DNA of 48,063 nucleotides, taken from positions 1-48,063 of IMG/VR virus record IMGVR_UViG_3300037132_000181; one strand, 5' to 3'. Position 1 is the first letter of the stretch. Every line of letters starts with the position of its first letter. The DNA is from a virus. The translations under genes were made by a program, and so were the position numbers. This document shows, piece by piece, positions 9,765-17,260 of the stretch. A model generated the notes under the pieces. The model saw only the letters and a program-made list of their open reading frames with translations, was not told the origin of the DNA and made no database searches.

Positions 9765-9986
9765 TTATCCCGCAACCCGCGTGGCCACGCGAACATTTGA
9801 CGGCTCACCCGTTTCCGGGTCGCCCGTCTGCGTCTCGATGTCGTACTCCGCAGTTTCGTGGGCCATGATCTTCTTGCACCGGGGACACGCCATTTCCGAA
9901 ATGAACCGATGCGGCGATAGGCCGTGATCGTGTAAGCGCGCGCCACACGGACAGGAATAGATTCGGATGCTTCGACGGACTACCAT
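9765..9986 (-). CDS. small zinc-ribbon protein, 73 aa
   Basis: Two cysteine knuckles are visible, CPCG near residue 12 and CPRC near residue 34, spaced as in a zinc ribbon, followed by an acidic tail. The ATG at 9986 overlaps the stop of the upstream small gene and has GGTGAG six bases ahead. The same frame stays open for about 50 codons upstream without a start codon, so an extended form made by frameshifting cannot be ruled out. It may be a DNA- or protein-binding accessory protein. Its place beside tail genes gives no specific role. Confidence 0.6.
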   Translation of the reverse strand: MVVRRSIRIYSCPCGARLHDHGLSPHRFISEMACPRCKKIMAHETAEYDIETQTGDPETGEPSNVRVATRVAG

Positions 9987-10174
9987 CTGGTACTCACCCG
10001 CCTTCCCGCACCCACGCGGTTCGGGATGCCCAGCCGCCCCGTCGCTCCGCGCGGTGCGCTGCGTGCCGCCTGGGGCTTCGGGACGTCCGGGACGCCCGCC
10101 AAACGTGGAGAAATACGGATCGCCCCGAGACTCGCCACCCCGCCATCACGTTCTGTGGTGCCCTTGTCTGCCAT
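9980..10174 (-). CDS. small basic hypothetical protein, 64 aa
   Basis: ATG at 10174 follows GAGAGG and a copy of the junction palindrome, the usual arrangement for a real gene start here. The product is rich in Arg, Gly and Pro with no recognisable domain, and its stop overlaps the start of the zinc-ribbon gene. A second frame within the same DNA is also open, so which frame is translated after the first dozen codons is uncertain. Confidence 0.4.
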   Translation of the reverse strand: MADKGTTERDGGVASLGAIRISPRLAGVPDVPKPQAARSAPRGATGRLGIPNRVGAGRRVSTRW

Positions 10175-10184
10175 AGGCCCTCTC

Positions 10185-10201
10185 AGGTGCAAGTTGCACC
10201 T
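10185..10201. repeat. junction palindrome copy, 17 bases
   Basis: AGGTGCAAGTTGCACCT is a perfect odd palindrome between the genes ending at 10242 and starting at 10174. This is one of the longest full-consensus copies. Confidence 0.8.
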
Positions 10202-10241
10202 CACTGCACCGGTACGAGATTCGTCATGAACTGAAAACATC

Positions 10242-11030
10242 TTACCATATATTTCCCGGCTCCTTTTTCTTCGGACCAGGAGAGATATTCGGCCATCCCG
10301 TCGCAGGTTGCTCAGATTTTTCAGGCGCCGGAGTTCCCGTCGAAAGGTAGCGTTGCATCTCCTTGAGGATTTCCAGTTGCTTAGGAGAGTACCGTCCAGG
10401 CTCATCCCATTCTTCTCCTTGGCCCTTTGCCAATTTTCCACGGATGTACATATCGTCAGTAGCCCAAGGAGCCTCATCTTTTGTTTCTGTATTTTCTTTG
10501 TGCCTTTTCGCTTCCCAGGATTTGGTTTTCGGCGTGTAGTTATCCACAAACTGCTTCTTTAGACTGGCATAGTAAGGGTCAGCTTCCATTCCATGAAGAA
10601 GGTCTCCATAAATGGCATCATTCAGCGCCCCGGTGTTGGACATCAACTTGGGGTCATAGATTTCCAGAACGTGCTTACCAGTAGTTTCCGGGGGCCTTGG
10701 GAACGCCTCATTTCCTTGTTCGTTCGTAGGCCAATATTCAAGTCCTTCGTCGCCGCGACCAGCCTTTTTGAGAGCCGCAATCCTTTCGGGGGATGCGAAT
10801 ACGACTGAGGTGTTTTGAGAGTTGAACACCTTCGCCAATCCCGGATTATTCGACAGAACTTCTTGGAGGGAAGCGCTTGGATTAGGCTTGGCCGCTTGAA
10901 CATTAGGCGCGGCGGGAGGCTTCGGGGCAGAAGGTGGAGAAATATCTGGAGATACCATACCTCGGTAGGCGCTCGCGAGCGCTTCGCCAATCTTCATCAA
11001 CGAATTTTGGTCGAAAATTGGGGTGGCCAT
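10242..11030 (-). CDS. hypothetical virion-region protein, 262 aa
   Basis: It has a short helical N-terminus, a Pro/Ala-rich linker (about residues 30-55), then a folded region with several Tyr/Asp/Pro motifs (about 60-170), and a charged Lys/Glu/Pro tail. Its ATG overlaps the TAA stop of the upstream adaptor-like gene (TAATG), so the two are probably translated together. I do not recognise the family. Position between adaptor-like and tail genes makes a virion role likely. Confidence 0.45.
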   Translation of the reverse strand: MATPIFDQNSLMKIGEALASAYRGMVSPDISPPSAPKPPAAPNVQAAKPNPSASLQEVLSNNPGLAKVFNSQNTSVVFASPERIAALKKAGRGDEGLEYWPTNEQGNEAFPRPPETTGKHVLEIYDPKLMSNTGALNDAIYGDLLHGMEADPYYASLKKQFVDNYTPKTKSWEAKRHKENTETKDEAPWATDDMYIRGKLAKGQGEEWDEPGRYSPKQLEILKEMQRYLSTGTPAPEKSEQPATGWPNISPGPKKKEPGNIW

Positions 11031-11800
11031 TAAAGCGTTTCTGTCCTTGATCCTCCTCTACCTAGCACAGTGGAACCCCAACTTGCACCTTGCACTGGCA
11101 TCATAGAGGTCATGAACTGAAGCGATTTCGTAAGCATTACTACTATCTCGTACATCCTCCCAGCCCACCTCGCCCGCTGATCATCGCTTCCTTCCCCTTG
11201 CAGCGAGAACAGTAATTGCAACGCCCGGTAAAACACCCCCACCGCACAGTCTGGCGGGAAGCTGAGTGGGACCCCCGTGTTCGAAAGCGCCGTCGGCACG
11301 GGAGTGTACAGCACGTCCAGCGACCCAATGTCCGACGGCTGGTTGGAGATGTTGACCGCGGGGATGGGTGGCAGGCTCTCGTCTGCCGTGTACGGCTGGC
11401 CCAGCGTATTCTCCCACGCCGGATTGAGCAGGTCCAGCGCGAAGCTGTCTTGCCGCGGAAGTTCGGTGATGCTGACCACCTGCACCGGGTTTTGCACGTC
11501 GTACGCAATCCACGCAAGGCGCCGAACGTCCATCGTGTCTTGAGGAAGTTGGACCTGCTCGGTACCGGGAGTTACTCCGAGGGCGCTGCTCGTATCGCCC
11601 TGGTACCCGGCATGGCAGGAGACGATTCCAGTATCACGCTGAAAGTCGAGACTTGACTGCTGAATGGCGTTGATCATTTGGGCTATCGTGAACATATTTG
11701 TGGCCATGCTCTGCCCGCCGTTGTTCGGCTCGAGCAGGGAATCTTGTAGCCAGCCGAGTAAAAGTTGGTCAGTGCAGCCTAAATATGATGGCGCGCTCAC
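11030..11800 (-). CDS. putative head-tail connector / tail adaptor protein, 256 aa
   Basis: A mixed alpha/beta protein: helical N-terminus with an Asn/Gln-rich patch (about residues 20-55), central beta-rich region with Pro-containing turns (75-190), then C-terminal helices (about 195-240) containing an AGRMYEIVVMLTK stretch. It is part of an overlapping chain of three genes (12752 to 11030) that I read as connector or tail-completion proteins because of size and context. No direct motif proves this. Confidence 0.4.
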   Translation of the reverse strand: MSAPSYLGCTDQLLLGWLQDSLLEPNNGGQSMATNMFTIAQMINAIQQSSLDFQRDTGIVSCHAGYQGDTSSALGVTPGTEQVQLPQDTMDVRRLAWIAYDVQNPVQVVSITELPRQDSFALDLLNPAWENTLGQPYTADESLPPIPAVNISNQPSDIGSLDVLYTPVPTALSNTGVPLSFPPDCAVGVFYRALQLLFSLQGEGSDDQRARWAGRMYEIVVMLTKSLQFMTSMMPVQGASWGSTVLGRGGSRTETL

Positions 11801-12009
11801 TTTATCTCCACCCCCAACACCGTCGGCCCGGCTTCATCCCACGTCATGCGGCAAGCGGACCCCACGGGAACCTGCTCAAATCCTGCCGCCGGGAACACGC
11901 AGTCCGTTGCGCCATAATCAGGGAACCCCAACAGGACGCGAGGAGACTGCTTCCACGGCAGCCGGTACGGACCCTTTAACAGCACGACATTTGAGACGAG
12001 GTGGCTCAT
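11797..12009 (-). CDS. hypothetical small protein, 70 aa
   Basis: ATGA overlaps tie it to both neighbours (upstream gene ends at 12006, downstream gene starts at 11800), strong evidence that it is translated. It is beta-rich, with conserved-looking Gly, Pro and Trp residues. No family is recognised. Confidence 0.5.
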   Translation of the reverse strand: MSHLVSNVVLLKGPYRLPWKQSPRVLLGFPDYGATDCVFPAAGFEQVPVGSACRMTWDEAGPTVLGVEIK

Positions 12010-12752
12010 CGTAATCCGATTCCTGCTTTCCGTCCCGTCCGGTCGCTCATGCGCCGCGGGGAGAAGTTGCGCGCGAAGTCGGAACCCGTCATCTGGCGGA
12101 AAATACTTATATTCATCAGGTACGAGTTGCGATCCGCAAGCATTTCCAGGTAACCCTTAAACAGCGGGATGGTGCGCTGGAAGAACACTCCCCCACGTTT
12201 TTGACTGAGGAAAAATTGGCCGAAATCGAGCAGCTTGACGATCTCCGTTTCGTCCAAGTTCACCCAGTCGGACGCATTCACCAGTTGGGGAGAGTTGGTG
12301 ATGGCGTCGAGTTGGAGCGAATTCCCACCCACCGCATCGGCCGGCCAGATCCAGAAGTAATTCGTACCCGCCGGACCGCACATCTGCGGGGTGCCAGGTG
12401 CCCCGGCGGTGGCGGTGGTCTGTACCTGCCAGCCCGGGTACAAAGCATCCATGTCGCTGAAGCTGGTCCAGCCGAGCGGTGGCGTGCCGTTGAAAGCGAT
12501 CCGCAGCGGTTGCAACACCTGGCAGATTCCATCCACCTGAAGCTGAGCCAGGTCCGGCACGCTGTAGAACACGCGCTTGGCGATGGTGGTGATGATGAAT
12601 CGATTCCTCCAGCGGCCCGTAGCGAGCTGGAAGATACTGAGAGCGAGATTGAACGCTGTTCGATACTCCCCCAGGCTCCAGAATCCAGGGTTGTCGAAGC
12701 GCGCCTGGAGCAGCGTGTTGAGTTCCGCGAGGTTTACCTGCTGAAATGCCAA
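12006..12752 (-). CDS. putative adaptor / tail-completion protein, 248 aa
   Basis: TTG start with GAGAGG eight bases ahead and a junction palindrome just upstream. N-terminal helices (residues 8-50) resemble the helical start of connector proteins. The middle is beta-rich with several Trp residues. The C-terminal part has a long helix and an Arg-rich end (SPRRMSDRTGRK). It is the first gene after the tRNA and begins the virion operon leading to the large tail protein. The adaptor call is contextual. Confidence 0.45.
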   Translation of the reverse strand: MAFQQVNLAELNTLLQARFDNPGFWSLGEYRTAFNLALSIFQLATGRWRNRFIITTIAKRVFYSVPDLAQLQVDGICQVLQPLRIAFNGTPPLGWTSFSDMDALYPGWQVQTTATAGAPGTPQMCGPAGTNYFWIWPADAVGGNSLQLDAITNSPQLVNASDWVNLDETEIVKLLDFGQFFLSQKRGGVFFQRTIPLFKGYLEMLADRNSYLMNISIFRQMTGSDFARNFSPRRMSDRTGRKAGIGLR

Positions 12753-12766
12753 GACCTGTCCCTCTC

Positions 12767-12782
12767 AGGTGCAAGTTGCACC
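12767..12782. repeat. junction palindrome copy
   Basis: AGGTGCAAGTTGCACC lies between the tRNA-Pro and the TTG start of the gene at 12752. Confidence 0.8.
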
Positions 12783-12795
12783 CAGAGCTAAGATT

Positions 12796-12870
12796 TGGTC
12801 GGGAATCGTGGAATCGAACCACGCTTACCATGCTCCCAAGGCATGTGGACGGCCACTGTCCCAATCCCCG
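12796..12870 (-). tRNA. tRNA-Pro (anticodon UGG)
   Basis: The minus strand folds as a complete cloverleaf of 75 bases. Acceptor stem CGGGGAT pairs with ATTCCCG. The D stem is GGAC/GTCC, the anticodon stem CATGC/GCATG with loop CTTGGGA, and the T arm CGTGG-TTCGATT-CCACG. The discriminator is A and CCA is encoded. The anticodon reads TGG with G at position 37, and the first pair is C-G, both typical of bacterial tRNA-Pro. It is the only tRNA I find. Many virion proteins here are proline-rich, so it may help translation. With no integrase in view, there is no support for its being an attachment site. Confidence 0.93.
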
Positions 12871-13000
12871 ACACCCCAAACCTACTCTAAAACCCGATGG
12901 ATTTCAACGCTAAAGGGGGAGATGTTGGCTTGGGGCGCACAATCAGGGTATCTGTTCGGTGGGTCAACTGAGGGGAGATGGGCGGGACTTCCCCTTCAGG

Positions 13001-13453
13001 TCAAGATCCAGTGGTAGCCGTCGGCTCTTCGTCTGCCCAATATTCTTGCAGCGTCATCGACGGCGACACCTTCAAAATCGTCGTCACGTCCTTGCACCAC
13101 ATGGTTGAATTTCCTGCCCATTTCTTGGCGAACTGCTCAAAGGTCATGGTGGGCAGGTAGACGTGGCTCACCCCCCGCCGGCAGTTGTTCAGTTTCTCGT
13201 ATAGGGCCGTCCAGCCAATGAACTTGGTGAGGAACTCGGTCACCCACGATCCATCGTGATACCCACCACCGTATTCCTTCAAAAAGTCGCTGATATCCCC
13301 AGGGTTGTTAAAATAGTCAGGCACACTGCCCTGGACGTTGGCACCCTCGGTCTGAGCGATGGCTCGTGCTAAATCCCACGTCTTGTCGCCTCGCGGCCAC
13401 GTTGCCGGGTCGTAGGTGATGAGCATGTCGGGCGTGATGCCGATTATTTCCAT
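13001..13453 (-). CDS. lysozyme-like / transglycosylase-like endolysin, 150 aa
   Basis: It probably degrades host peptidoglycan at lysis. The N-terminal region contains LARAIAQTEG with a likely catalytic Glu at residue 36, followed by NNPGD at 49-53, the arrangement seen in small lysozyme-fold muramidases of phages. The rest is helical with conserved-looking Trp and Tyr residues. No signal peptide is seen, so it would need a holin for release, and several small membrane proteins are encoded just upstream. It overlaps the stop of the papain-like protease gene. Confidence 0.6.
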   Translation of the reverse strand: MEIIGITPDMLITYDPATWPRGDKTWDLARAIAQTEGANVQGSVPDYFNNPGDISDFLKEYGGGYHDGSWVTEFLTKFIGWTALYEKLNNCRRGVSHVYLPTMTFEQFAKKWAGNSTMWCKDVTTILKVSPSMTLQEYWADEEPTATTGS

Positions 13454-14448
13454 GGTTCCCCTGAATGAAGGATCTTCACGTCGGTTGTCTGTTCATCAAG
13501 AATCGGAAGCTGCATCCAGAAGAATCCTGCCAATCCCCAAGGGATTCCCCACGAGTTCTGAACCAGTATCGCGGGGCCGCATCCGGCAGGCCGGATCGTT
13601 GGAACATCCCCAATATCGTACCCTCCGCATCCCGCCGTCTGGTGTCCTCCGAGCAATTTCTCTCCGGGGACCGGAATCGGCATAACCCCGCTCTGCGCTG
13701 TCTCGTTCGATTCAAATGATTCGTAAACCTGGAACCCTATCCCCACCGGCCAGGGCACCGGGTCCGAAAGACAACTTATGGCCGTCATGGAATCGGATAC
13801 TCCATGGTATGCACCCATCTTGTTGTTTGCGGCGTTCGCGTCCTGCGCGGGGGTCGGTTGCACTATTCGACTGTCGTTGTAGGGGTCAAGCGCTGCTTCG
13901 CAGAGTCCGTACCGGATAGCGACAAGGCATCCGGTCTCTCCTGTCGATCCCTCATCCTGCGGGAACGTACCGTCCATCAAGAGCTCTCGGGAGTAGACGA
14001 AGGCCGGGGAAAATATTTCCTGACTCTTGAAGTAAGCCCGCCTGATCCACTCTCCGTTCGTAGCCTTCTCATGGCCTGTACAGCTTCCCTGATTCCCCTG
14101 GTCTTTCACTGGTCCGCAGAACGGGCTTCCATTCTTGCCAGTTCCGCCTTGGTCGGGAGTTCGAAAGTCCCTGTAGAGCGGAGCGCCAGCGGGAAGCGCG
14201 CGCTTGAGCATCCTATGGGCAGGCATCGGTGAAGGGATGTGCCTCCCGTACCTACGCCCGGAGCGACTCACTGACAACTGCTTGGGGAACCCTGCTCCGG
14301 CGTCAGCAAACAACTGATCCTTGATAGCCATCCACGCCCCTGCATATTCAATCGTCATGGGAACAGGAACAGGCCCCAGCGCAGCCATCGCCGCTTGGTA
14401 CTTGGCGACGGCCGCGCGCTCAACATTCATATCGGAAAGTTCAAACAC
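13444..14448 (-). CDS. papain-like (C1A) cysteine protease, 334 aa
   Basis: All landmarks of the papain fold are visible: oxyanion Gln117 and nucleophile Cys123 in KDQGNQGSC, catalytic His269 in LGGHQTAGCGG, and Asn298 in QNSWG. Residues 1-90 may act as a propeptide or targeting region. No signal peptide is obvious. Start is GTG with GGAG six bases ahead, just after the stop of the lipoprotein gene. It sits inside the lysis block between a lipoprotein and the endolysin. It could attack envelope proteins or crosslink peptides at lysis, or process virion proteins. Cellular C1A enzymes are common, so acquisition from a host is possible. Confidence 0.8.
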   Translation of the reverse strand: MFELSDMNVERAAVAKYQAAMAALGPVPVPMTIEYAGAWMAIKDQLFADAGAGFPKQLSVSRSGRRYGRHIPSPMPAHRMLKRALPAGAPLYRDFRTPDQGGTGKNGSPFCGPVKDQGNQGSCTGHEKATNGEWIRRAYFKSQEIFSPAFVYSRELLMDGTFPQDEGSTGETGCLVAIRYGLCEAALDPYNDSRIVQPTPAQDANAANNKMGAYHGVSDSMTAISCLSDPVPWPVGIGFQVYESFESNETAQSGVMPIPVPGEKLLGGHQTAGCGGYDIGDVPTIRPAGCGPAILVQNSWGIPWGLAGFFWMQLPILDEQTTDVKILHSGEPWK

Positions 14449-14457
14449 GGTGCTCTC

Positions 14458-15060
14458 CTACATGGGCTTGAGAGTTGCGAGAGCCTCGTCAACGAACACT
14501 TGTCCGCTGGGAGTCTTGATAATGGTGTTGTAAGTTGACTTGAACACCTTGTTGTGAGCTTCTAGAATGATGACTTCAACAGGCGTCAATTCTACCTGTG
14601 TTCCCTTGGCAGGCGTCAGCAGTGGAACGAGGGCAAGAATCGCCTGTACCGCGGCCACTCCAAGGCCCACAAGTTGAGCCAACTTTGATACCGTCGAGGA
14701 GTCTGTGATGCTGAATCCGGTCAAGATTGATCCAAGATTGGACACGATGGACGTGAGCACGGCCTTTATTTCTCCCAACGTCGTCTGGTCAGCAGAGGCT
14801 TTGTAGGCAGCGATGAGAGCCTGGACGTTAGTGATTTGGGCCTGAATCGCATCGGTAATCTTGGTGATGGCCGCAGACACGTTGTCCGCGATGGTCTTAC
14901 CTGAAAGGGCTGCAATAAAGGTAGAGATGGCTTTAACGAGCGCTGCTAGTGTAGGTAGCGCTGCCCCAACAGCCGTAAGCCAAGTCGCAGTGCATCCTGT
15001 CAGGCAAACGACCGACAGGCATAGGCAAAGCAGAAGCAGATGAGATTTACGAAGTCGCAT
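14458..15060 (-). CDS. phage lipoprotein, 200 aa (lysis-region)
   Basis: A classic lipoprotein signal is present: positively charged start MRLRK, a Leu/Cys-rich hydrophobic core, and lipobox LTGC ending at residue 23, after which the protein would be lipidated and membrane-anchored. The mature part is Ala/Ile/Thr-rich and helical. Start is supported by AGGAGG seven bases ahead, directly after a strong terminator. A lipoprotein in a lysis cassette could be an outer-membrane spanin subunit, but at about 178 mature residues it is longer than usual; immunity or exclusion is another option. Confidence 0.65.
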   Translation of the reverse strand: MRLRKSHLLLLCLCLSVVCLTGCTATWLTAVGAALPTLAALVKAISTFIAALSGKTIADNVSAAITKITDAIQAQITNVQALIAAYKASADQTTLGEIKAVLTSIVSNLGSILTGFSITDSSTVSKLAQLVGLGVAAVQAILALVPLLTPAKGTQVELTPVEVIILEAHNKVFKSTYNTIIKTPSGQVFVDEALATLKPM

Positions 15061-15072
15061 TGATTCCTCCTA

Positions 15073-15113
15073 AAACAAAACGGGGCGCGGTTCCCGATGA
15101 GGTCCGCGCCCCG
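15073..15113 (-). terminator. rho-independent terminator
   Basis: A perfect 10-bp G+C-rich stem (15081-15090 with 15104-15113, CGGGGCGCGG and complement) is followed on the minus strand by TTTTGTTTT. It ends the transcript covering the gene at 15186-15743. The lipoprotein gene starts 12 bases beyond, so lysis genes downstream need readthrough or a promoter I cannot see. Confidence 0.9.
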
Positions 15114-15185
15114 TGAGTGCTGTCGTTCATCCTGGGTTGCTTCATTGGCTTGAAGTCTATTCCTAATTCCCAGGCGAGTAAAGCC

Positions 15186-15743
15186 CTATTTCTTGGCCGA
15201 CGCCGGGGCCGCAATCGGAGCCTCGAACAACACTCCCACCACTTCGGTAACGGCTGGGTTGGTGCTCACTGTAACCGTGTCGGTAACGGTCGCGGCAACG
15301 GTGCCGTCGGCGTTCAGGATGTTCAATGTGGCGTTGACGGCGACGTTGGGCTGGGCCGGAGGATTGATGGGAGTTACAAGGAAACTCGCGGCTACGACCG
15401 TTCCGTCCGGGTCGGCAACCGTGGTGGCGTCCTGCGCGATGGTGAAGGTGGCGGGGTCAGCCGACACCAGTTGAATAGTCTGGCCAGACGGAATGACGTT
15501 AACCGCCGTTCCGTTGACCGTCAAAGTTACAAATCCCTGATCGGGCTGGTCAGTTGCGGGAATAAGCAAAGGCATGTTGACTCCTGTTTTGAACTTAAAT
15601 GCGACAACCTCTGTCGGGTGCTGTAGCGCCTTCAGGATTGCCCGGTTGACTTCGAGTTGTTCTTTTCCCAGTCGGATGACCTCATCCAACTGCCGGGTTA
15701 AGTGTTTCCAATGGTCGTGTCCGAAGCTGAATCCGGTTGCCAT
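15186..15743 (-). CDS. hypothetical protein with Ig-like/beta region, 185 aa
   Basis: The ATG at 15743 is chosen over one three codons upstream because AGGA lies eight bases before it. Residues 1-40 are a charged helix. Residues about 50-185 are Val/Thr/Ala-rich alternating beta sequence like an immunoglobulin-like or fibronectin-like domain, ending in a Pro/Ala/Lys tail. It could be a decoration or adhesion protein. Its transcript ends at the terminator immediately downstream. Confidence 0.5.
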   Translation of the reverse strand: MATGFSFGHDHWKHLTRQLDEVIRLGKEQLEVNRAILKALQHPTEVVAFKFKTGVNMPLLIPATDQPDQGFVTLTVNGTAVNVIPSGQTIQLVSADPATFTIAQDATTVADPDGTVVAASFLVTPINPPAQPNVAVNATLNILNADGTVAATVTDTVTVSTNPAVTEVVGVLFEAPIAAPASAKK

Positions 15744-15793
15744 GACACCCATCCTAGCATGAAAAACAATGCGCGGCTGTCACCTTTTGCTCA

Positions 15794-16252
15794 CTAGCGC
15801 CATGTCCTGACAGCATTTGCCAACAGTGCTGAAACCCCAAACAGTATAGCGATAGAAATGTTGACAAGCTTTTCTCCAACGCTCTCGGCTTCCATCAAAA
15901 CAAGGTCCATAACAGCAATCAACGCCTTGGCCTTTTTCCTTTCTAGTTCCGGGACATCGGGGTCCACCACTCTCTGAGCGAGGAGTTCTTTCAGTCTTCT
16001 CCGCCCTTTAGGGGTAATGGTCAACGCCGTCAATTCTTCAATCAAGCAATCCGCTTCCTTGTACTTTGGATCATCGTGGTGCAAGTCACTGGAAAGCTCC
16101 GCCTGTACTCTCGCCCATAGCGGGCTCATCTTCGTGTCGGATTCTCTCATGGAAAGTTCAAGTTGGCGAACGCGGTTGGTGATCCCAACACAGAATGCCG
16201 TGAGTCCTGACACGAGTGCGGCAAACAGGATAGGCCAGACGTAATAGGGCAT
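15794..16252 (-). CDS. membrane protein with two terminal TM segments, 152 aa
   Basis: A hydrophobic helix lies at residues about 3-23 and a second at about 128-148, with a charged helical middle between them. It falls in the lysis block among other small membrane proteins, so a holin or inner-membrane spanin role is conceivable, but no family is recognised. GGAG lies ten bases ahead of the ATG. Confidence 0.5.
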   Translation of the reverse strand: MPYYVWPILFAALVSGLTAFCVGITNRVRQLELSMRESDTKMSPLWARVQAELSSDLHHDDPKYKEADCLIEELTALTITPKGRRRLKELLAQRVVDPDVPELERKKAKALIAVMDLVLMEAESVGEKLVNISIAILFGVSALLANAVRTWR

Positions 16253-16258
16253 GGCGTG

Positions 16259-16564
16259 CTAACTCCACAACTCTTGCCACCAGGTCTTTTTGGCGGGGTC
16301 TTCAGTCTTCGGAGTAAGCGTCTTCACGGGAGGCGCGATGATGACGACCTCCTCGACTTCTTCCCGCGCCACAGCTTCCGCAATCATGCGGGCGGCCGCC
16401 TCATCGAGTTCCCGTTGGAAAGCGGCATCGCTGGCGGCCTTATCGAGTAGCGCCTGAGCGTTGGCCGAGATGGCCCTTTGGGACAATTCTAGCGCCTTTG
16501 CCTTGTTGAGCCGCAGCTTGCGCTTCAAGCGGGCACGCTCGGACTTGCCAGTTTTCCCTACCAT
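16259..16564 (-). CDS. charged helical hypothetical protein, 101 aa
   Basis: A Lys/Arg-rich N-terminus (first 25 residues) is followed by an Ala/Glu-rich amphipathic helix and a C-terminus ending in TWWQELWS. AGGAGG precedes the ATG. It sits between two membrane-protein genes. The basic start and Trp-rich end suggest membrane- or nucleic-acid-contacting ends, but no function can be assigned. Confidence 0.45.
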   Translation of the reverse strand: MVGKTGKSERARLKRKLRLNKAKALELSQRAISANAQALLDKAASDAAFQRELDEAAARMIAEAVAREEVEEVVIIAPPVKTLTPKTEDPAKKTWWQELWS

Positions 16565-16573
16565 AAAGCCTCC

Positions 16574-17038
16574 TCAAGACTTAGCCGCGATCGATTCTAC
16601 GGCTTTGGTCACTTCCGTTTGAAGCGTCGGGGGAACTTCCTTCGCCGCCAAGATGCCGCGCTTCTTCAATTGCACAACCGCCAGCTCCGCCAGCACATCC
16701 CACCCACAGCCGTAGCAGCCGGCCGTTGCCGGGTTCACGCTGAGCGCCGCCAGAAACCAACCCGGGACGGTCTCAACTTTCAACGGCAACATCGACCAAA
16801 CCCAATGAGCAAGGGCATCCAGTGCTGGTTCGTTATGCCAACCCCATTGCAGGATGCACAGAGCGATGAAGGATTTGAATGCCTGTTCAATCCCGTTCAG
16901 ACGGAAGTATTGGCCGTAGGTCGTGATGCCGTTCAGTTTGCTGTTCACAGCGCGCGAAGCATGCTGCAACACGTTGAGCAGCGTCCCGATGCCGAAGAAA
17001 ACGTACACAGCTATGGTGAAGCCAATATGATGATTCAC
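16574..17038 (-). CDS. membrane protein, 154 aa
   Basis: Residues about 5-23 form a hydrophobic segment. A second hydrophobic stretch at about 50-65 and a moderately hydrophobic, Trp-rich region (about 75-115) suggest additional membrane association. Cys-Tyr-Gly-Cys near residue 108 could bind metal or form a disulfide. The C-terminus is a charged helix. It belongs to the run of small membrane proteins preceding the endolysin. Confidence 0.5.
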   Translation of the reverse strand: MNHHIGFTIAVYVFFGIGTLLNVLQHASRAVNSKLNGITTYGQYFRLNGIEQAFKSFIALCILQWGWHNEPALDALAHWVWSMLPLKVETVPGWFLAALSVNPATAGCYGCGWDVLAELAVVQLKKRGILAAKEVPPTLQTEVTKAVESIAAKS

Positions 17039-17057
17039 GAGAGTGTCCTTTCGTTCC

Positions 17058-17258
17058 TCAATGTGGCCGCGGGAACGATCCCGCTCCCACCATCGACAGC
17101 AGGAAGTAGATCACGAAAATGGCGATGACGATGTAGAACACCGCGAACGCCATCTTCTGGATGGGTGGCGGAAGGAAGTTCCCGATGATGTAGTAGCCCA
17201 GCCCCACCACGATGCAGAAAATCAACAGATAAACCAGCAATCCAATAATGTTCGGCAT
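17058..17258 (-). CDS. small two-TM membrane protein, holin candidate, 66 aa
   Basis: Two hydrophobic helices (about residues 4-26 and 36-58) are separated by a short PPPIQK turn, with a basic/polar C-terminus. Size and topology fit a class II holin, or the small two-TM membrane proteins common near phage lysis genes. GGGAGG is well placed before the ATG. It is the most holin-like of the membrane proteins in this block. Confidence 0.5.
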   Translation of the reverse strand: MPNIIGLLVYLLIFCIVVGLGYYIIGNFLPPPIQKMAFAVFYIVIAIFVIYFLLSMVGAGSFPRPH

Positions 17259-17260
17259 GA

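Noticed and set aside
11082-11097. Near-palindrome CTTGCACCTTGCAC inside a gene
   Set aside because: It is a direct, not inverted, arrangement of the half motif and lacks the symmetry of the repeat family.
12796-12870. The tRNA as a phage attachment site
   Set aside because: No integrase or duplicated tRNA 3' end is seen in the window, so there is no support for an att site.
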